Part shown: positions 33,117 through 42,554 of the stretch, piece after piece
Numbering within the stretch: position 1 is the stretch's first letter
How the letters are laid out: every line of letters starts with the position of its first letter
NCBI GenBank assembly: GCA_023409975.1
Contig: JAEYQO010000045.1
Span: forward strand, 1-50,839
Length of the DNA: 50,839 bases
Direction: 5' to 3'
Source: Bacteroidota bacterium
GTDB taxonomy: Bacteria; Bacteroidota; Bacteroidia; Chitinophagales; Chitinophagaceae
Notes under the pieces: generated by a model
Database searches by the model: none
Told to the model about the DNA's origin: nothing
What the model saw: the letters and a program-made list of their open reading frames with translations, nothing else
Made by a program: the position numbers and the translations under genes

Positions 33117-34199
33117 ATGGTATACAAAGTGATAGGATTAATGTCCGGAAGCTCTCTGGACGGCCTGGATATCGTCTACACACATCTTGAGGAGGTCAGA
33201 GGTAACTGGTCTTTCCGGATCCTTCATTCTGAATGTATACCGTACCCCTTCGAACTGGAGCAGGAACTGACCCGCGTCACTCAGCTCAGTCTGAATGCCT
33301 TTTTAAGGCTGCACACACGCTATGGACGCTACCTTGGCGAGCAGGTTACCAGCTTCATCGAAAGAAACAGCCTTCATCATAAAGTTGATTTCATTGCCAC
33401 ACACGGACATACCGTTTTTCATGAGCCGGCAAATCATACGACGGTGCAGATCGGAGACGGTGCTGCGATTGCCGCTATCACCGGGCGACCTGTCATATCG
33501 GATCTCAGGGCTGTAGACGTGGCTTTGGGAGGTCAGGGAGCACCCATCGTCCCCATCGGAGATAAGCTTCTATTCTCAGAGTATGACTACTGGTTAAATA
33601 TTGGCGGCATCGCCAACATGACCGTTCGGTGGCAGGACAATTTCATTGCCTTCGATATCTGCCCCGCCAATCAGGTGCTGAATATCCTGGCTTCCCGTAT
33701 GGGAAAGAAGTATGATGCTGGGGGCGACATTGCCCGATCCGGCTCTTTACTACTTGATGTACTTTCTTCCCTGAACCATCAGGAGTTCTATAACAGGCCA
33801 GCGCCCAAATCGCTGAGTAATGAAGCTGCTATTGCGCTGGCTTTTCCCCCACTTTCATCCTCAGAAAGATTGACTGAGGATTTGCTACGGACCATGGTAC
33901 AACACATTGCAGAGCAGGTTGCAAGAGCCGTGAAGCAATATCCTCAGCCTAAAGGCTCACGGATGCTAATCACCGGAGGAGGAGCCTTCAACAACTTTCT
34001 TATAGAGCAGATACAGGAGCAGCTACACCCGTTGAATGTTTCGGCTGAAGTACCGGATGCAGAAGTAGTAAAATTCAAGGAAGCTCTGGTGATGGCCCTG
34101 ATCGGAGCGCTTCGCTGGAGAGAGGAACCAAATGTGATGTCCAGTGTGACCGGCGCTGGTAAAGACAGCATTGGTGGTGCCCTCTGGATAGTAGAATAA
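33117..34199 (+). CDS. anmK: Anhydro-N-acetylmuramic acid kinase
   Basis: 360 residues. It phosphorylates and opens 1,6-anhydro-MurNAc released during peptidoglycan turnover, so that it can be recycled. The ATPase (ASKHA) fold is visible: GLMSGSSLDGLDI near the N-terminus (usual GxMSGTSxDG), DFIATHGHTVFHEP, GDGAAIA, LGGQGAPIVPIGD, the FDICPANQVLNILA loop, and LITGGGAFNNFLIEQI. The start at ATG 33117 gives the usual MVYKVIGLMSG opening. TTACTTTG (33105-33112) is one base off the -7 consensus and would make the mRNA virtually leaderless. Confidence 0.95.
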   Translation: MVYKVIGLMSGSSLDGLDIVYTHLEEVRGNWSFRILHSECIPYPFELEQELTRVTQLSLNAFLRLHTRYGRYLGEQVTSFIERNSLHHKVDFIATHGHTVFHEPANHTTVQIGDGAAIAAITGRPVISDLRAVDVALGGQGAPIVPIGDKLLFSEYDYWLNIGGIANMTVRWQDNFIAFDICPANQVLNILASRMGKKYDAGGDIARSGSLLLDVLSSLNHQEFYNRPAPKSLSNEAAIALAFPPLSSSERLTEDLLRTMVQHIAEQVARAVKQYPQPKGSRMLITGGGAFNNFLIEQIQEQLHPLNVSAEVPDAEVVKFKEALVMALIGALRWREEPNVMSSVTGAGKDSIGGALWIVE

Positions 34200-34294
34200 A
34201 CATTCTGAATTACCTTTCCCTTTTTAGTGTCACCTGCTTTGCCGGGAATATACACCTTTAATATTCCGGCGATGGGCCGCAAATCATCCGCGCA

Positions 34295-35209
34295 TTAGCG
34301 GAGATTACCCGACTTAGACCGAGCCTTCTTTGTGTCGAACAGAAGCCCTACCCTAATGCCTCCGCCCAAGGTCAGTCCGAAGTCTCTGGAACCGAACCTC
34401 GTGTGACCAAATCCATTGAAAGGTGCTGTTGAATCAAGATATTCGAGGAAACCGGAATCACTGTAGATCTTGCTTTGTACCGACCGCACATTATCGAAGC
34501 TGTATCCGATCAACCCATAAATCTCGATGGATACGGTGTTATCCAGAATCCACTGCTTCCCTAATGTCAGATTGGGCGTGATGGCATAAACAGTCCTATT
34601 TTCCATGCTACCGTTCATATCCGGGAAGTTCCTTTTATAGACATTAGCAGAAATAGCTGGTTTGATGTACGAACCCTGCATAATGTGCCTGAGGCGGGTC
34701 TGACCGTTTACATAATCCGGCAGGCGCAGGAATTTCAGACCAATGCCGATTCCTCCACCGAGAGCGTTCATTTTCCTTTCTTCGGCATAGAAATCATAGG
34801 GCAACCTCTGATCAAGACCGGCACCGATCAGGTTCAGTTCATATTCCACACTTCTTCCCGGCTTCAGCGATCTTTCGAGAAACAACTGGGTATGGCCCAG
34901 AAGTGGTGAGAGCAGGCTGAGTTTCAGATTCCATTTGTGCTGACCGGCGTAGAGTGAGTAGTCATCGAGCGGGTTGTTAATCATGAGAACCTCACCATTC
35001 TGGTAAACGATTCTGATGACATCCTGTTTATCGATACTAACCACAGGGACGGGGCGGCCGGCTGGTCGGTACCGGATCTCATTCGTGGTCACTTCCGTCA
35101 CCTCACCTTCTATAGGAGGCTTTCGTAAACTGGTGTAGATCTTGTCTTGAGCGCTGACTCCCACAGCGAGTGTGACCAGCAAGAGGAGTAGAAACGTTAG
35201 CTTTTTCAT
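34295..35209 (-). CDS. Secreted probable outer-membrane protein, unknown
   Basis: 304 residues with a signal peptide (MKKLTFLLLLLVTLAVGVSAQ). Residues about 25-80 form a small beta domain (GEVTEVTTNEIRYRPAGRP, VRIVYQNGEVLMIN) seen at the start of several Bacteroidota secreted proteins; the rest is Gly/aromatic beta-barrel-like sequence (GGGIGIGLKFLRLP, LGGGIRVGLLFDTKK). The last 12 residues are basic and not a classical barrel end. It converges with anmK across a region containing a GCCGG-stem hairpin (34241-34270). Function unknown. Confidence 0.7.
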   Translation of the reverse strand: MKKLTFLLLLLVTLAVGVSAQDKIYTSLRKPPIEGEVTEVTTNEIRYRPAGRPVPVVSIDKQDVIRIVYQNGEVLMINNPLDDYSLYAGQHKWNLKLSLLSPLLGHTQLFLERSLKPGRSVEYELNLIGAGLDQRLPYDFYAEERKMNALGGGIGIGLKFLRLPDYVNGQTRLRHIMQGSYIKPAISANVYKRNFPDMNGSMENRTVYAITPNLTLGKQWILDNTVSIEIYGLIGYSFDNVRSVQSKIYSDSGFLEYLDSTAPFNGFGHTRFGSRDFGLTLGGGIRVGLLFDTKKARSKSGNLR

Positions 35210-35283
35210 TGGTAAATATTGTCTTTACCAGAAAACGCACAGATGTAGTTTTACCCCTATTGCTGGTCAGGAAAAATCAGAAC

Positions 35284-36495
35284 TTAATTGTTGATCGCTT
35301 TGATACCGGGAAGTTCCTTTCCTTCAAAGAACTCCAGCATCGCTCCGCCGCCGGTAGAGACATAGCTCACCTTATCTGCATAACCGAACTTATTAACAGC
35401 GGCAACACTATCGCCGCCGCCAACAAGTGAAAAAGCGCCATCGGCTGTTGCTTCCGCTACCGCATCGGCAACGGCTTTAGTACCATGCTGAAACTTATCC
35501 ATTTCGAATACCCCCATGGGGCCATTCCACAGGATGGTTCTGGAGTCCTTTATCACCTTGGTGAACGTTTCGCAGGCTAGTGCTCCGATATCAAGTCCCA
35601 TCCAACCATCGGGAATCTCAGAATTGTTAGCTGAGGAAGTATTGGCTTCCGCGTCGAATTTATCAGCTATAATGCTATCCGTAGGCAGATGGATGCAAAC
35701 CCCTTTTGCTTCCGCCTTTTTGATCAGTTCACGCGCTGTTTCAAGTCTGTCTTCTTCGCAAAGAGAATTCCCGATATGGCAACCCTGCGCTTTGAAGAAT
35801 GTGTAGGCCATTCCGCCACCGATGATGATATCGGTTGCGCGCTCGAGAAGGTTCTCAATGATCAGGATCTTATCAGAGACCTTAGCACCACCGATTATAG
35901 CAGTGAAGGGCTTTTCAGCATTATTCAGCACCTGCTCCGCAGCCTTCACCTCTCCTTCCATCAGAAGACCGAACATCTTCTTATCGCCCGGGAAGAACTC
36001 AGCGATAACTGCGGTGGAAGCATGAGCGCGGTGGGCAGTACCAAAGGCATCGTTCACATAAACATCACCAAATCCGGAAAGCTTCTCTGCAAATTCCCGG
36101 TCGCCCTTTTCTTCCTGCTTGTAAAAGCGAAGATTCTCAAGCAACAGGATCTGACCTGGCTGCAGGCTGGCAGCTTTCTGTGTGGCCGCTTCACCAATGC
36201 AGTCATCAGCAAACAACACTTCCCTGCCCAGCTGTTCAGAAAGGTGCTCCGCCACTGGCTTCAGCGAGAAATCAGCGAGTGTCAGGTGTGGTTTCTTTTC
36301 GATGTCTTTTAAAGGACGGCCCCAGTGGCTCATTAGTACCACACTACCCCCATCTTCCAGTACCCGGTTGATGGTAGGGAGCGCTGCACGGATCCTCGTA
36401 TCATCGGTCACCTTACCGTCTTTGATCGGCACGTTAAAATCGACGCGAATGAGCGCCTTCTGCCCTGAAAAGTTATGGTTTGTAAACCTGCTCAT
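35284..36495 (-). CDS. pgk: Phosphoglycerate kinase
   Basis: 403 residues, normal length. Converts 1,3-bisphosphoglycerate plus ADP to 3-phosphoglycerate plus ATP in glycolysis (cytoplasm). Clear family segments: KALIRVDFNVPIKDGKVTDD, LMSHWGRPL, LLLENLRFYKQEEKG, VYVNDAFGTAHRAHAS, IIGGAKVSDKI, LWNGPMGVFE and the C-terminal GGGDSVAAVNKFG. It follows gap, which encodes the preceding enzyme, with a 65-base gap that holds a terminator-like hairpin (36511-36540), so expression may be attenuated relative to gap. Confidence 0.98.
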   Translation of the reverse strand: MSRFTNHNFSGQKALIRVDFNVPIKDGKVTDDTRIRAALPTINRVLEDGGSVVLMSHWGRPLKDIEKKPHLTLADFSLKPVAEHLSEQLGREVLFADDCIGEAATQKAASLQPGQILLLENLRFYKQEEKGDREFAEKLSGFGDVYVNDAFGTAHRAHASTAVIAEFFPGDKKMFGLLMEGEVKAAEQVLNNAEKPFTAIIGGAKVSDKILIIENLLERATDIIIGGGMAYTFFKAQGCHIGNSLCEEDRLETARELIKKAEAKGVCIHLPTDSIIADKFDAEANTSSANNSEIPDGWMGLDIGALACETFTKVIKDSRTILWNGPMGVFEMDKFQHGTKAVADAVAEATADGAFSLVGGGDSVAAVNKFGYADKVSYVSTGGGAMLEFFEGKELPGIKAINN

Positions 36496-36510
36496 AAAAG
36501 TGAATATTTT

Positions 36511-36540
36511 AAAAAAGAAACGCCACCCTAAGGTAGCGTC
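36511..36540 (-). terminator. Terminator/attenuator between gap and pgk
   Basis: On the minus strand ACGCTACC pairs with GGTGGCGT (one G-T pair) around TTAG, followed by TTTCTTTTTT. It sits before pgk, so partial read-through or a separate pgk promoter is needed. Confidence 0.7.
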
Positions 36541-36560
36541 TCATTAGATTAAACTGATAA

Positions 36561-37574
36561 TTATTTAGAAATCAATCCGGCGAAGTACTTAACGGTGCGA
36601 ACCAATTGAGATACGTAGCTCATTTCGTTGTCGTACCAGCTCACGGTTTTCACCATCTGTGTATCACCTACCGTCAGCACCTTAGTCTGAGTAGAATCGA
36701 ACAGGGAACCGTAGCTAATGCCAATGATATCAGAAGAAACGATTTCATCTTCATTGTAACCAAAGCTTTCATTTGCAGCAGCCTTCATAGCACCATTCAC
36801 TTCTTCCACACTTACTTTCTTGTTCAACACCGTAACCAGTTCCGTAAGAGAACCTGTAATGGTAGGAACACGCTGAGCAACACCATCCAGTTTGCCTTTC
36901 AGTTCAGGAAGCACGAGGCCGATCGCTTTGGCGGCACCTGTAGAGTTAGGAACGATGTTGGAAGCTGCAGCACGGGCACGGCGCAGATCGCCTTTAGCGT
37001 GAGGAGCATCCAATGTATTCTGATCGTTGGTGTAAGCATGAATAGTAGTCATTAGACCGGAGGCGATGCCAAAGCTATCGTTCAGAACCTTAGCCATTGG
37101 GGCAAGACAGTTGGTCGTACAGGAAGCACAGCTGATGATGGTTTCGCTTCCGTCGAGGATATCGTGGTTCACATTGAAAACCACAGTCTTCAGGTCACCT
37201 GTTGCGGGAGCGGAGATTACTACCCTTTTTGCGCCGGCTGTGATATGAGCCTTTGCCTTTTCTGCATCTGTAAAGAAACCAGTGCACTCCAGGACAACAT
37301 CAACTTCGTGAGTTCCCCAGGGAATATCAGAAGGATTCTTTTGTGCGTAGATCCTGATTTCGTCTCCATTCACAGTAATACTATTCTCGCCATGCTTAAC
37401 ATCCGCATCAAAACGACCCTGAGCAGTATCGTATTTCAGCAGGTGAGCAAGAACAGCTGGACTGGTAAGATCGTTGATTGCTACAACGTCAATACCTTCC
37501 ATGTTATAGATCTGGCGGTAAGCCAGGCGGCCAATACGACCAAAACCGTTAATGGCGACTTTTACTGTACTCAT
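36561..37574 (-). CDS. gap: Glyceraldehyde-3-phosphate dehydrogenase, type I
   Basis: 337 residues. NAD-binding start VKVAINGFGRIGRLAYRQI; catalytic cysteine in SCASCTTNCLAPM (about residue 153) with the conserved histidine later in the usual position; phosphate-binding TGAAKAIGLVLPEL; C-terminal WYDNEMSYVSQLV. Adds inorganic phosphate to glyceraldehyde-3-phosphate, forming 1,3-bisphosphoglycerate, the substrate of the pgk product encoded next. Minus-strand TAACTTTG (37612-37619) lies about 38 bases upstream of the ATG, with a perfect 14-base palindrome (37627-37640) behind it. Confidence 0.98.
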   Translation of the reverse strand: MSTVKVAINGFGRIGRLAYRQIYNMEGIDVVAINDLTSPAVLAHLLKYDTAQGRFDADVKHGENSITVNGDEIRIYAQKNPSDIPWGTHEVDVVLECTGFFTDAEKAKAHITAGAKRVVISAPATGDLKTVVFNVNHDILDGSETIISCASCTTNCLAPMAKVLNDSFGIASGLMTTIHAYTNDQNTLDAPHAKGDLRRARAAASNIVPNSTGAAKAIGLVLPELKGKLDGVAQRVPTITGSLTELVTVLNKKVSVEEVNGAMKAAANESFGYNEDEIVSSDIIGISYGSLFDSTQTKVLTVGDTQMVKTVSWYDNEMSYVSQLVRTVKYFAGLISK

Positions 37575-37611
37575 GTTTCTGGAGTTGTTTTTAAGCTTTT
37601 AAAAAGTGGGG

Positions 37612-37640
37612 CAAAGTTAACGGGTGGGTTATTAATAACC
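37612..37640 (-). promoter_or_regulatory. gap promoter with 14-base palindrome
   Basis: TAACTTTG on the minus strand (37612-37619) is the -7 element. GGTTATTAATAACC at 37627-37640 is a perfect palindrome covering the region between -7 and -33, where an operator would block or modulate RNA polymerase. Confidence 0.55.
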
Positions 37641-37766
37641 AAAGTAACCGGATACGGCCCTGCACCAACCTGGCAAGCAAAAGGCTAAAAAACAGACTGA
37701 GAATCAGAAAACTACACTATAAAACTCTTATTTGTCAGTCTGACGGCACCTCCGGAATTACCTTCC

Positions 37767-37774
37767 TATCTTTG
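37767..37774 (+). promoter_or_regulatory. -7 promoter element of the methyltransferase gene
   Basis: TATCTTTG, matching TAnnTTTG, lies 24 bases before the TTG start at 37798. Confidence 0.5.
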
Positions 37775-37797
37775 AGAACTTAACATTTACAAAGGTT

Positions 37798-38754
37798 TTG
37801 GCAGCAGCATTCGACGAGAAATTATCCATGTTCAGGAACCGGCTTCTGAAAATGTGGAAACACTTCAGCAAGATAGCCCGCAAGCAGGAGGTAGCCTGTT
37901 TTAGATTCTATGATCACGACCTGCCTGAATTCCCATTTGCAATCGACTGGTATGACGGTGTGGTTCACGCGGCAGAGTACAAAAGGAGGCACGGCATGGA
38001 CGAGGAAACCCACGAGCGATGGATACAGACCTGCAGAAATGAGATAGCCGCTGTTCTTGAAATCGATCTGCGACACATTTTCATGAAGCAAAGGCAACGA
38101 AAAGCAGGCAGACAGGGGCAGTACGAGAAGTTCAGCGAGGAAAAGGAGGAACGCATTGTACCGGAGGCAGGCCTTAAATTCATCATCAATCTAACCGACT
38201 ATCTGGATACCGGTCTTTTTCTGGATCATCGGATTACGAGAGGGATGGTTCGCGCAGCGTCAAGCGGCAAGCGAGTCCTCAATCTATTCTGTTATACCGG
38301 GTCGTTCAGCGTGTATGCTGCGGATGGCGGCGCCCGCTCGGTCACCTCGGTAGATCTTTCCCGGACCTACATCAACTGGGCAAAGCGAAACATGCAGTAC
38401 AACAAACTATATGATGACCAAAAACACGAGTTTGTTCAGGCAGATGTTATGGAGGTGATTCAGGAGTTGCCGGCTGATACCTATGATCTGATCGTTTGCG
38501 ATCCCCCCACTTTCTCCAATAGTAAGCGCATGGAAGGCGATTTCGACGTGCAGCGCGATCATGTACACCTGCTGAAGCGCCTGCTTCGGGCCTGCACAGA
38601 TACCGGACAAATCTATTTCAGCAATAATTACAGGGGTTTTCAGATAGACAGAGATGCGATTCCCGCTACAGTGGTGAAGGACATAACCGGACCTACAACA
38701 CCATTCGATTTCCAGGGTCGACTTCACAGAGCTTGCTTTCTGATCGAGAAGTAA
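37798..38754 (+). CDS. Class I SAM-dependent rRNA methyltransferase, RlmK-like
   Basis: About 318 residues, matching the C-terminal (RlmK) half of the RlmKL fusion of E. coli, which makes m7G2069 in 23S rRNA. Seen are a PUA-like/N-terminal part (FRFYDHDLPEFPFAIDWY), SAM motif I VLNLFCYTGSFSVYAA, motif II SVDLSRTYINWAK, and the catalytic CDPPTFSNSKRM. It stands alone here without the RlmL half. The first start is TTG 37798; ATG 37828 (MFRNRLLKMWK) removes 10 residues and fits the homologous start equally well. The target base is inferred from similarity. Confidence 0.88.
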   Translation: MAAAFDEKLSMFRNRLLKMWKHFSKIARKQEVACFRFYDHDLPEFPFAIDWYDGVVHAAEYKRRHGMDEETHERWIQTCRNEIAAVLEIDLRHIFMKQRQRKAGRQGQYEKFSEEKEERIVPEAGLKFIINLTDYLDTGLFLDHRITRGMVRAASSGKRVLNLFCYTGSFSVYAADGGARSVTSVDLSRTYINWAKRNMQYNKLYDDQKHEFVQADVMEVIQELPADTYDLIVCDPPTFSNSKRMEGDFDVQRDHVHLLKRLLRACTDTGQIYFSNNYRGFQIDRDAIPATVVKDITGPTTPFDFQGRLHRACFLIEK

Positions 38755-38826
38755 ACTTTCCGCACGGTTCAGTAGGGTTAGAATCAGGGGCATGTTTATT
38801 CTCCGTTCAAATTGGAAATTGGAGCT

Positions 38827-40158
38827 ATGAAAAACATCTTGCTACTGCTGATTTCTGCTTTGTGGCTATGCGAATCGAACGGTCAGGCCCGCCAGGGCTG
38901 GATGGGTGTCCAGGGCAACTTCTTCAATGACAGGCTGGTTGTTGATACTACCCTGCCCCGGTCAACCTTCCAGAAACTGGGCATCCGAAAAGGCGATAGT
39001 ATTATCAGCATCAACGAACAACTTGTTAATAGTCCGGAAAACTTCCGGAACGCGACTTCTGCGTTGAGGGAAGGGGACCCGGTGCTGGTCAATTTTCAGA
39101 GAGGAGGACAGGAAAAGCTGAGCCGGGGAAAAGCTGTTGGGCTGCCATTCCTTACTTCTGATCAGATGCAAATTAATTACGACTGGGTCGCACATGGAAA
39201 CTGCAGCCTCAGAACTATTGTAAGAAAGCCCAGGTCAGGCGATAAGTTTCCCGCCATCCTGTTGGTCCCCGGCTACAACTGCGGGAGCATAGAGAATTTC
39301 CATCTCGGCAGCTATGGGCCTCTAATCGAAACCTGGATCAAGGCAGGGTTTGCAGTAGCGACTGTGGAAAAATCCGGCCTGGGAGACAGTTACAACTGCC
39401 AGCCCTGTTCCGAAGCAGACCTTATTACGGACATCCAGACTTTTGATGCAGGCTACAGGTATATGAAATCACTTTCATTTGCCGACACCGGGAATCTCTT
39501 TATCTGGGGTCATAGTATGGGAGGGATCATTGCTCCTGAACTTGCAAGGAGACATTACCCGAGAGGGGTTATCGTATTTGCTACGGTGTTTCGTCCCTGG
39601 AGCGAATTTCTGCTGGAGATGCACAGGGTACAGTATCCGCTGGACGGATTAAGCTTCACGGAGACAGAACAAAAAGTGAGGTTGCTGCAGAAAGTCTATT
39701 ACGAATTCTTCCGGCTAAAACGATCACCGGCTGAGCTCTACCGGAACCCGGAATACAGAGATATCGTAGCGTCCGAACTTGAGTATAAGGAACCCTACAC
39801 AGGAAACATGTGGGGCCGTCACTGGAGATTCTGGCAACAGATCGACTCTCTGGATATGGCTGCAAGCTGGAGTGCGGTTAAGAGTCCTGTGCTTTCTTTG
39901 TTTGGAGGTGCCGACTTCATTGCCTGTTCCCTTTTAGAGCATGAGCTCATTACAAGAACCATTGAGTCGGTACGTCCTGGCAATGTTATCCATATCACTA
40001 TTCCCGATGTAGATCATTTATTGATCAGGAATGTCAATTGGGAATCGGCACACAGTAATTTTAGCAGGAAGGCTTACAGGGAAGCGAATTTCCATCAGGG
40101 GCTTGCCGACAGCACCGTCGTCTGGATGCGGAAACAGATGCAACCTTCCGCTGACTGA
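38827..40158 (+). CDS. Secreted PDZ-domain plus alpha/beta-hydrolase fusion protein
   Basis: 443 residues with a signal peptide (MKNILLLLISALWLCESNGQ). A PDZ-like domain follows at about 22-90 (VDTTLPRSTFQKLGIRKGDS, IISINEQLV), then an alpha/beta hydrolase from about 125: LVPGYNCGS, the nucleophile elbow WGHSMGGI, a late Asp in FGGADF and His in PDVDHLLI. The triad Ser-Asp-His is thus visible. The two-domain layout resembles secreted peptidase or esterase proteins of Bacteroidota; the substrate is unknown. A bidirectional terminator follows; the S41 gene converges on it. Confidence 0.85.
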   Translation: MKNILLLLISALWLCESNGQARQGWMGVQGNFFNDRLVVDTTLPRSTFQKLGIRKGDSIISINEQLVNSPENFRNATSALREGDPVLVNFQRGGQEKLSRGKAVGLPFLTSDQMQINYDWVAHGNCSLRTIVRKPRSGDKFPAILLVPGYNCGSIENFHLGSYGPLIETWIKAGFAVATVEKSGLGDSYNCQPCSEADLITDIQTFDAGYRYMKSLSFADTGNLFIWGHSMGGIIAPELARRHYPRGVIVFATVFRPWSEFLLEMHRVQYPLDGLSFTETEQKVRLLQKVYYEFFRLKRSPAELYRNPEYRDIVASELEYKEPYTGNMWGRHWRFWQQIDSLDMAASWSAVKSPVLSLFGGADFIACSLLEHELITRTIESVRPGNVIHITIPDVDHLLIRNVNWESAHSNFSRKAYREANFHQGLADSTVVWMRKQMQPSAD

Positions 40159-40173
40159 TAACAGGAAATACAA

Positions 40174-40212
40174 AACCGAAGGGGCTGGAAAAAGATTCCA
40201 GCCCCTTCGGTT
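40174..40212. terminator. Bidirectional rho-independent terminator
   Basis: AACCGAAGGGGCTGGAA pairs perfectly with TTCCAGCCCCTTCGGTT (17-base stem, 5-base loop). It serves the PDZ-hydrolase gene and the convergent S41 protease gene. Confidence 0.92.
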
Positions 40213-40228
40213 ATAAAACAACAACAAC

Positions 40229-42411
40229 TTAGTGACGGCTCCTGTCCATGCTGAGGTTAGCCTGCATCTTTCGCAGGTCGTTGAGGATGTTGACCGTTTC
40301 GTAGAGATAGACATCTTTCTGAAGGGCCTTGATCCACTCCTGATTCTTAGCAACAGTAGAGCTATCCATATTGATCTTAGTCATATCACTTTTCAGGTTT
40401 ATCACCTCAAAAGGAATTGACTTCTTCTGAATCTCTTCCAGCTTTTTGGAGGTAGCGTTAGCCTCTTCCAACTCCTTCTTATAAGCTGTCTCGTTCAGCA
40501 CATAGATATTATTCTCTTCCCGCTCTTTGATACGGGCGGCACTTTCCTTAATTACTTTGAAGGTAGGATTATTAGCCACTCTTTTCTTACTAAGTTCAGC
40601 CAGTGCTGCTACATTGACAGCATTTGCCATCGTTTCATAGGCTGCAGGCTTAATCTCATCCCAGGGGAGCGCGGCCTTATCGCGACGCTCTCCGAGCTTT
40701 AGTCCATAATATGGATCTGGCAGGATAATATCCGGTGTAACACCGTTCAATTGAGTTGACCCACCATTCACTCTGTAGAACTTCTGCGTCGTGATCTTGA
40801 GCGAACCAAAGGGGGAATCTGAAGAGTATCCGCTGCCTTCTGTTACAAGGGCCAGGGGATTGCTTCTTGTGAAGACCTCATCCAGCGAGATGATCCTTTG
40901 CACTGTTCCCTTACCGAATGTTGGCGTACCTACTATGATACCCCTTTTGTAATCCTGCATGGCTGCAGCAAGAATTTCGGAAGCGGAAGCGCTGTTCTGA
41001 TTAACCATTACTACGAGCGGACCGTCCCAGAGGACACCCTTTCTTTCATCGCTCATAGTTTGGGGGACTATACCGCTGGCTTTCACCTGAACTACGGGGC
41101 CCTGATCAATGAAGAGTCCAGCCATGTCGATGACATCGCTCAGAGATCCTCCACCATTATTTCTGAGGTCCAGGATAATTCCTTTTACACCAGCTTCTTT
41201 CAGCTTTTGCACCTCGATGGCCACATCAACTCCGGAACGGCGGCCATTTCTGTTCTGGAAGTCCGCGTAAAATTCAGGCAGGTAGATATAGCCCATGGGA
41301 CCTTCAGGCGACTGAATGACAGCCGACTTTGCAAAAACCTCTTCAAGTAACACCTCGTCACGGACAATCGGGATCACCTTTGTTGATCCGTCAACCCTTC
41401 TGACAGTGAGGCGTACTTCAGAGCCCTTCTTGCCTCTGATCATTTTGACAGCTTCGTCAATATCAAAACCCTGGACATCCACAGGCTCTGCCTTACCCTG
41501 GGCCACTTTGATGATCTCATCACCGGCTTTCAGATCTCCCTGCTTCCAGGAAGGCGTACCCGGGATGATGGCAGCGACCTTGATCTTACCTTCTTCCTCC
41601 TTGAGCTGTGCACCAATTCCATAGAAGGTGCCGCTCATAGCCACATCAAAGCGCTTTTTATTGTCTGGCGTCATGTACTCCGTATGCGGATCCATGGAGT
41701 GTGTGATGCTGTTGACGTAATCGCAAATCGATCATCATCGTCGATCTTTTTCAATCGCTTAAAAAAGGTATTATGGTTCTTTACGATAGCTTCTCTGGCT
41801 TCCTTCTCGAGCTCGGCATCTGATTTCTTCTTAGCTTCTGCAGCCGTCTTTTCATCCGTGTCTTCTCCCGGATTGTCACGGGCCTTTTGAAGATCAACAT
41901 ACTTCTGAAGCGTTCTGAATTTAAGGTATGTTCTCCAACGCTCTTTCAACTGTGCCTGTGGAACGAACGCCAGTTTGTCTCCGTTTAATTCGATTGTTTC
42001 ATTTCCGGTGAAAGTGAAAGGCTCATCGAGAATCTCCTTGTAATACTTCTCAGCCTCCTCAATACGCTTACTGAAGATCTCATTGAACTTTTCGAAGAAT
42101 TCAATGGATCCATCTTTAATCTGGTCGTCGAGCTGAAATTGATATGCACTTAGCTGGTCAACATCTTCTTTAGTAAAAAACTTTTTATCGTAATCCAGAT
42201 GTTCCAGCGTTTTATTGAATACCCTGTTTGAGAAAGAGTCGTCGATAGCACGGGGAGAGAAGTGGGCTTCACTTATAGTTTTTACAACAGTCTGTAGTAC
42301 TAATTTCTTCCTTTTATCTGCATCCGGTCCGTCACCGCCGCTGTACCTGAAAGAGAAAAAGGTGGCAAGTGCACCAAGTACTAGCAGCGGTATCAGAATC
42401 TTGTTCTTCAT
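40229..42411 (-). pseudogene. Carboxy-terminal processing protease (Prc/Tsp-like S41), frameshifted
   Basis: Two frames cover one protease of about 727 residues. The first (42411-41720) has a membrane anchor and the helical N-terminal Tsp domain to DDDDRFAI; the second resumes with YVNSITHSMDPHTEY, PDZ domain (YGIGAQL.., GDLKAGDEIIKV) and the protease core with catalytic Ser in NQNSASASEIL and Lys in TFGKGTVQ. The frames join if one A is added at the run 41719-41720 (one T missing on the coding strand, ATTAC for ATTTAC). No shift signal is seen. Prc proteases trim periplasmic proteins. Sequencing error or a real null mutation are both possible. Confidence 0.85.
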
Positions 42412-42554
42412 GAATCGCAACATAGTCTAGTAGTTAAATAATGTATGATAACAAATGTATGGCATTTGCTGTTAATGAAACGCTAATCAAACCGTGCCGC
42501 TAAGGGTGTTAAAAAGGGTGATTTTCATAGGAAGTCTATGTAACTTGCATCCTG

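Noticed and set aside
34240..34272. Hairpin between anmK and the 34295 gene as a terminator
   Set aside because: A GCCGG stem exists, but it has a bulge and no T-run on either strand, so terminator function is unsupported.
41719..41720. Programmed ribosomal frameshift in the S41 gene
   Set aside because: No slippery heptamer or downstream stem was seen; a one-base deletion explains the data more simply.
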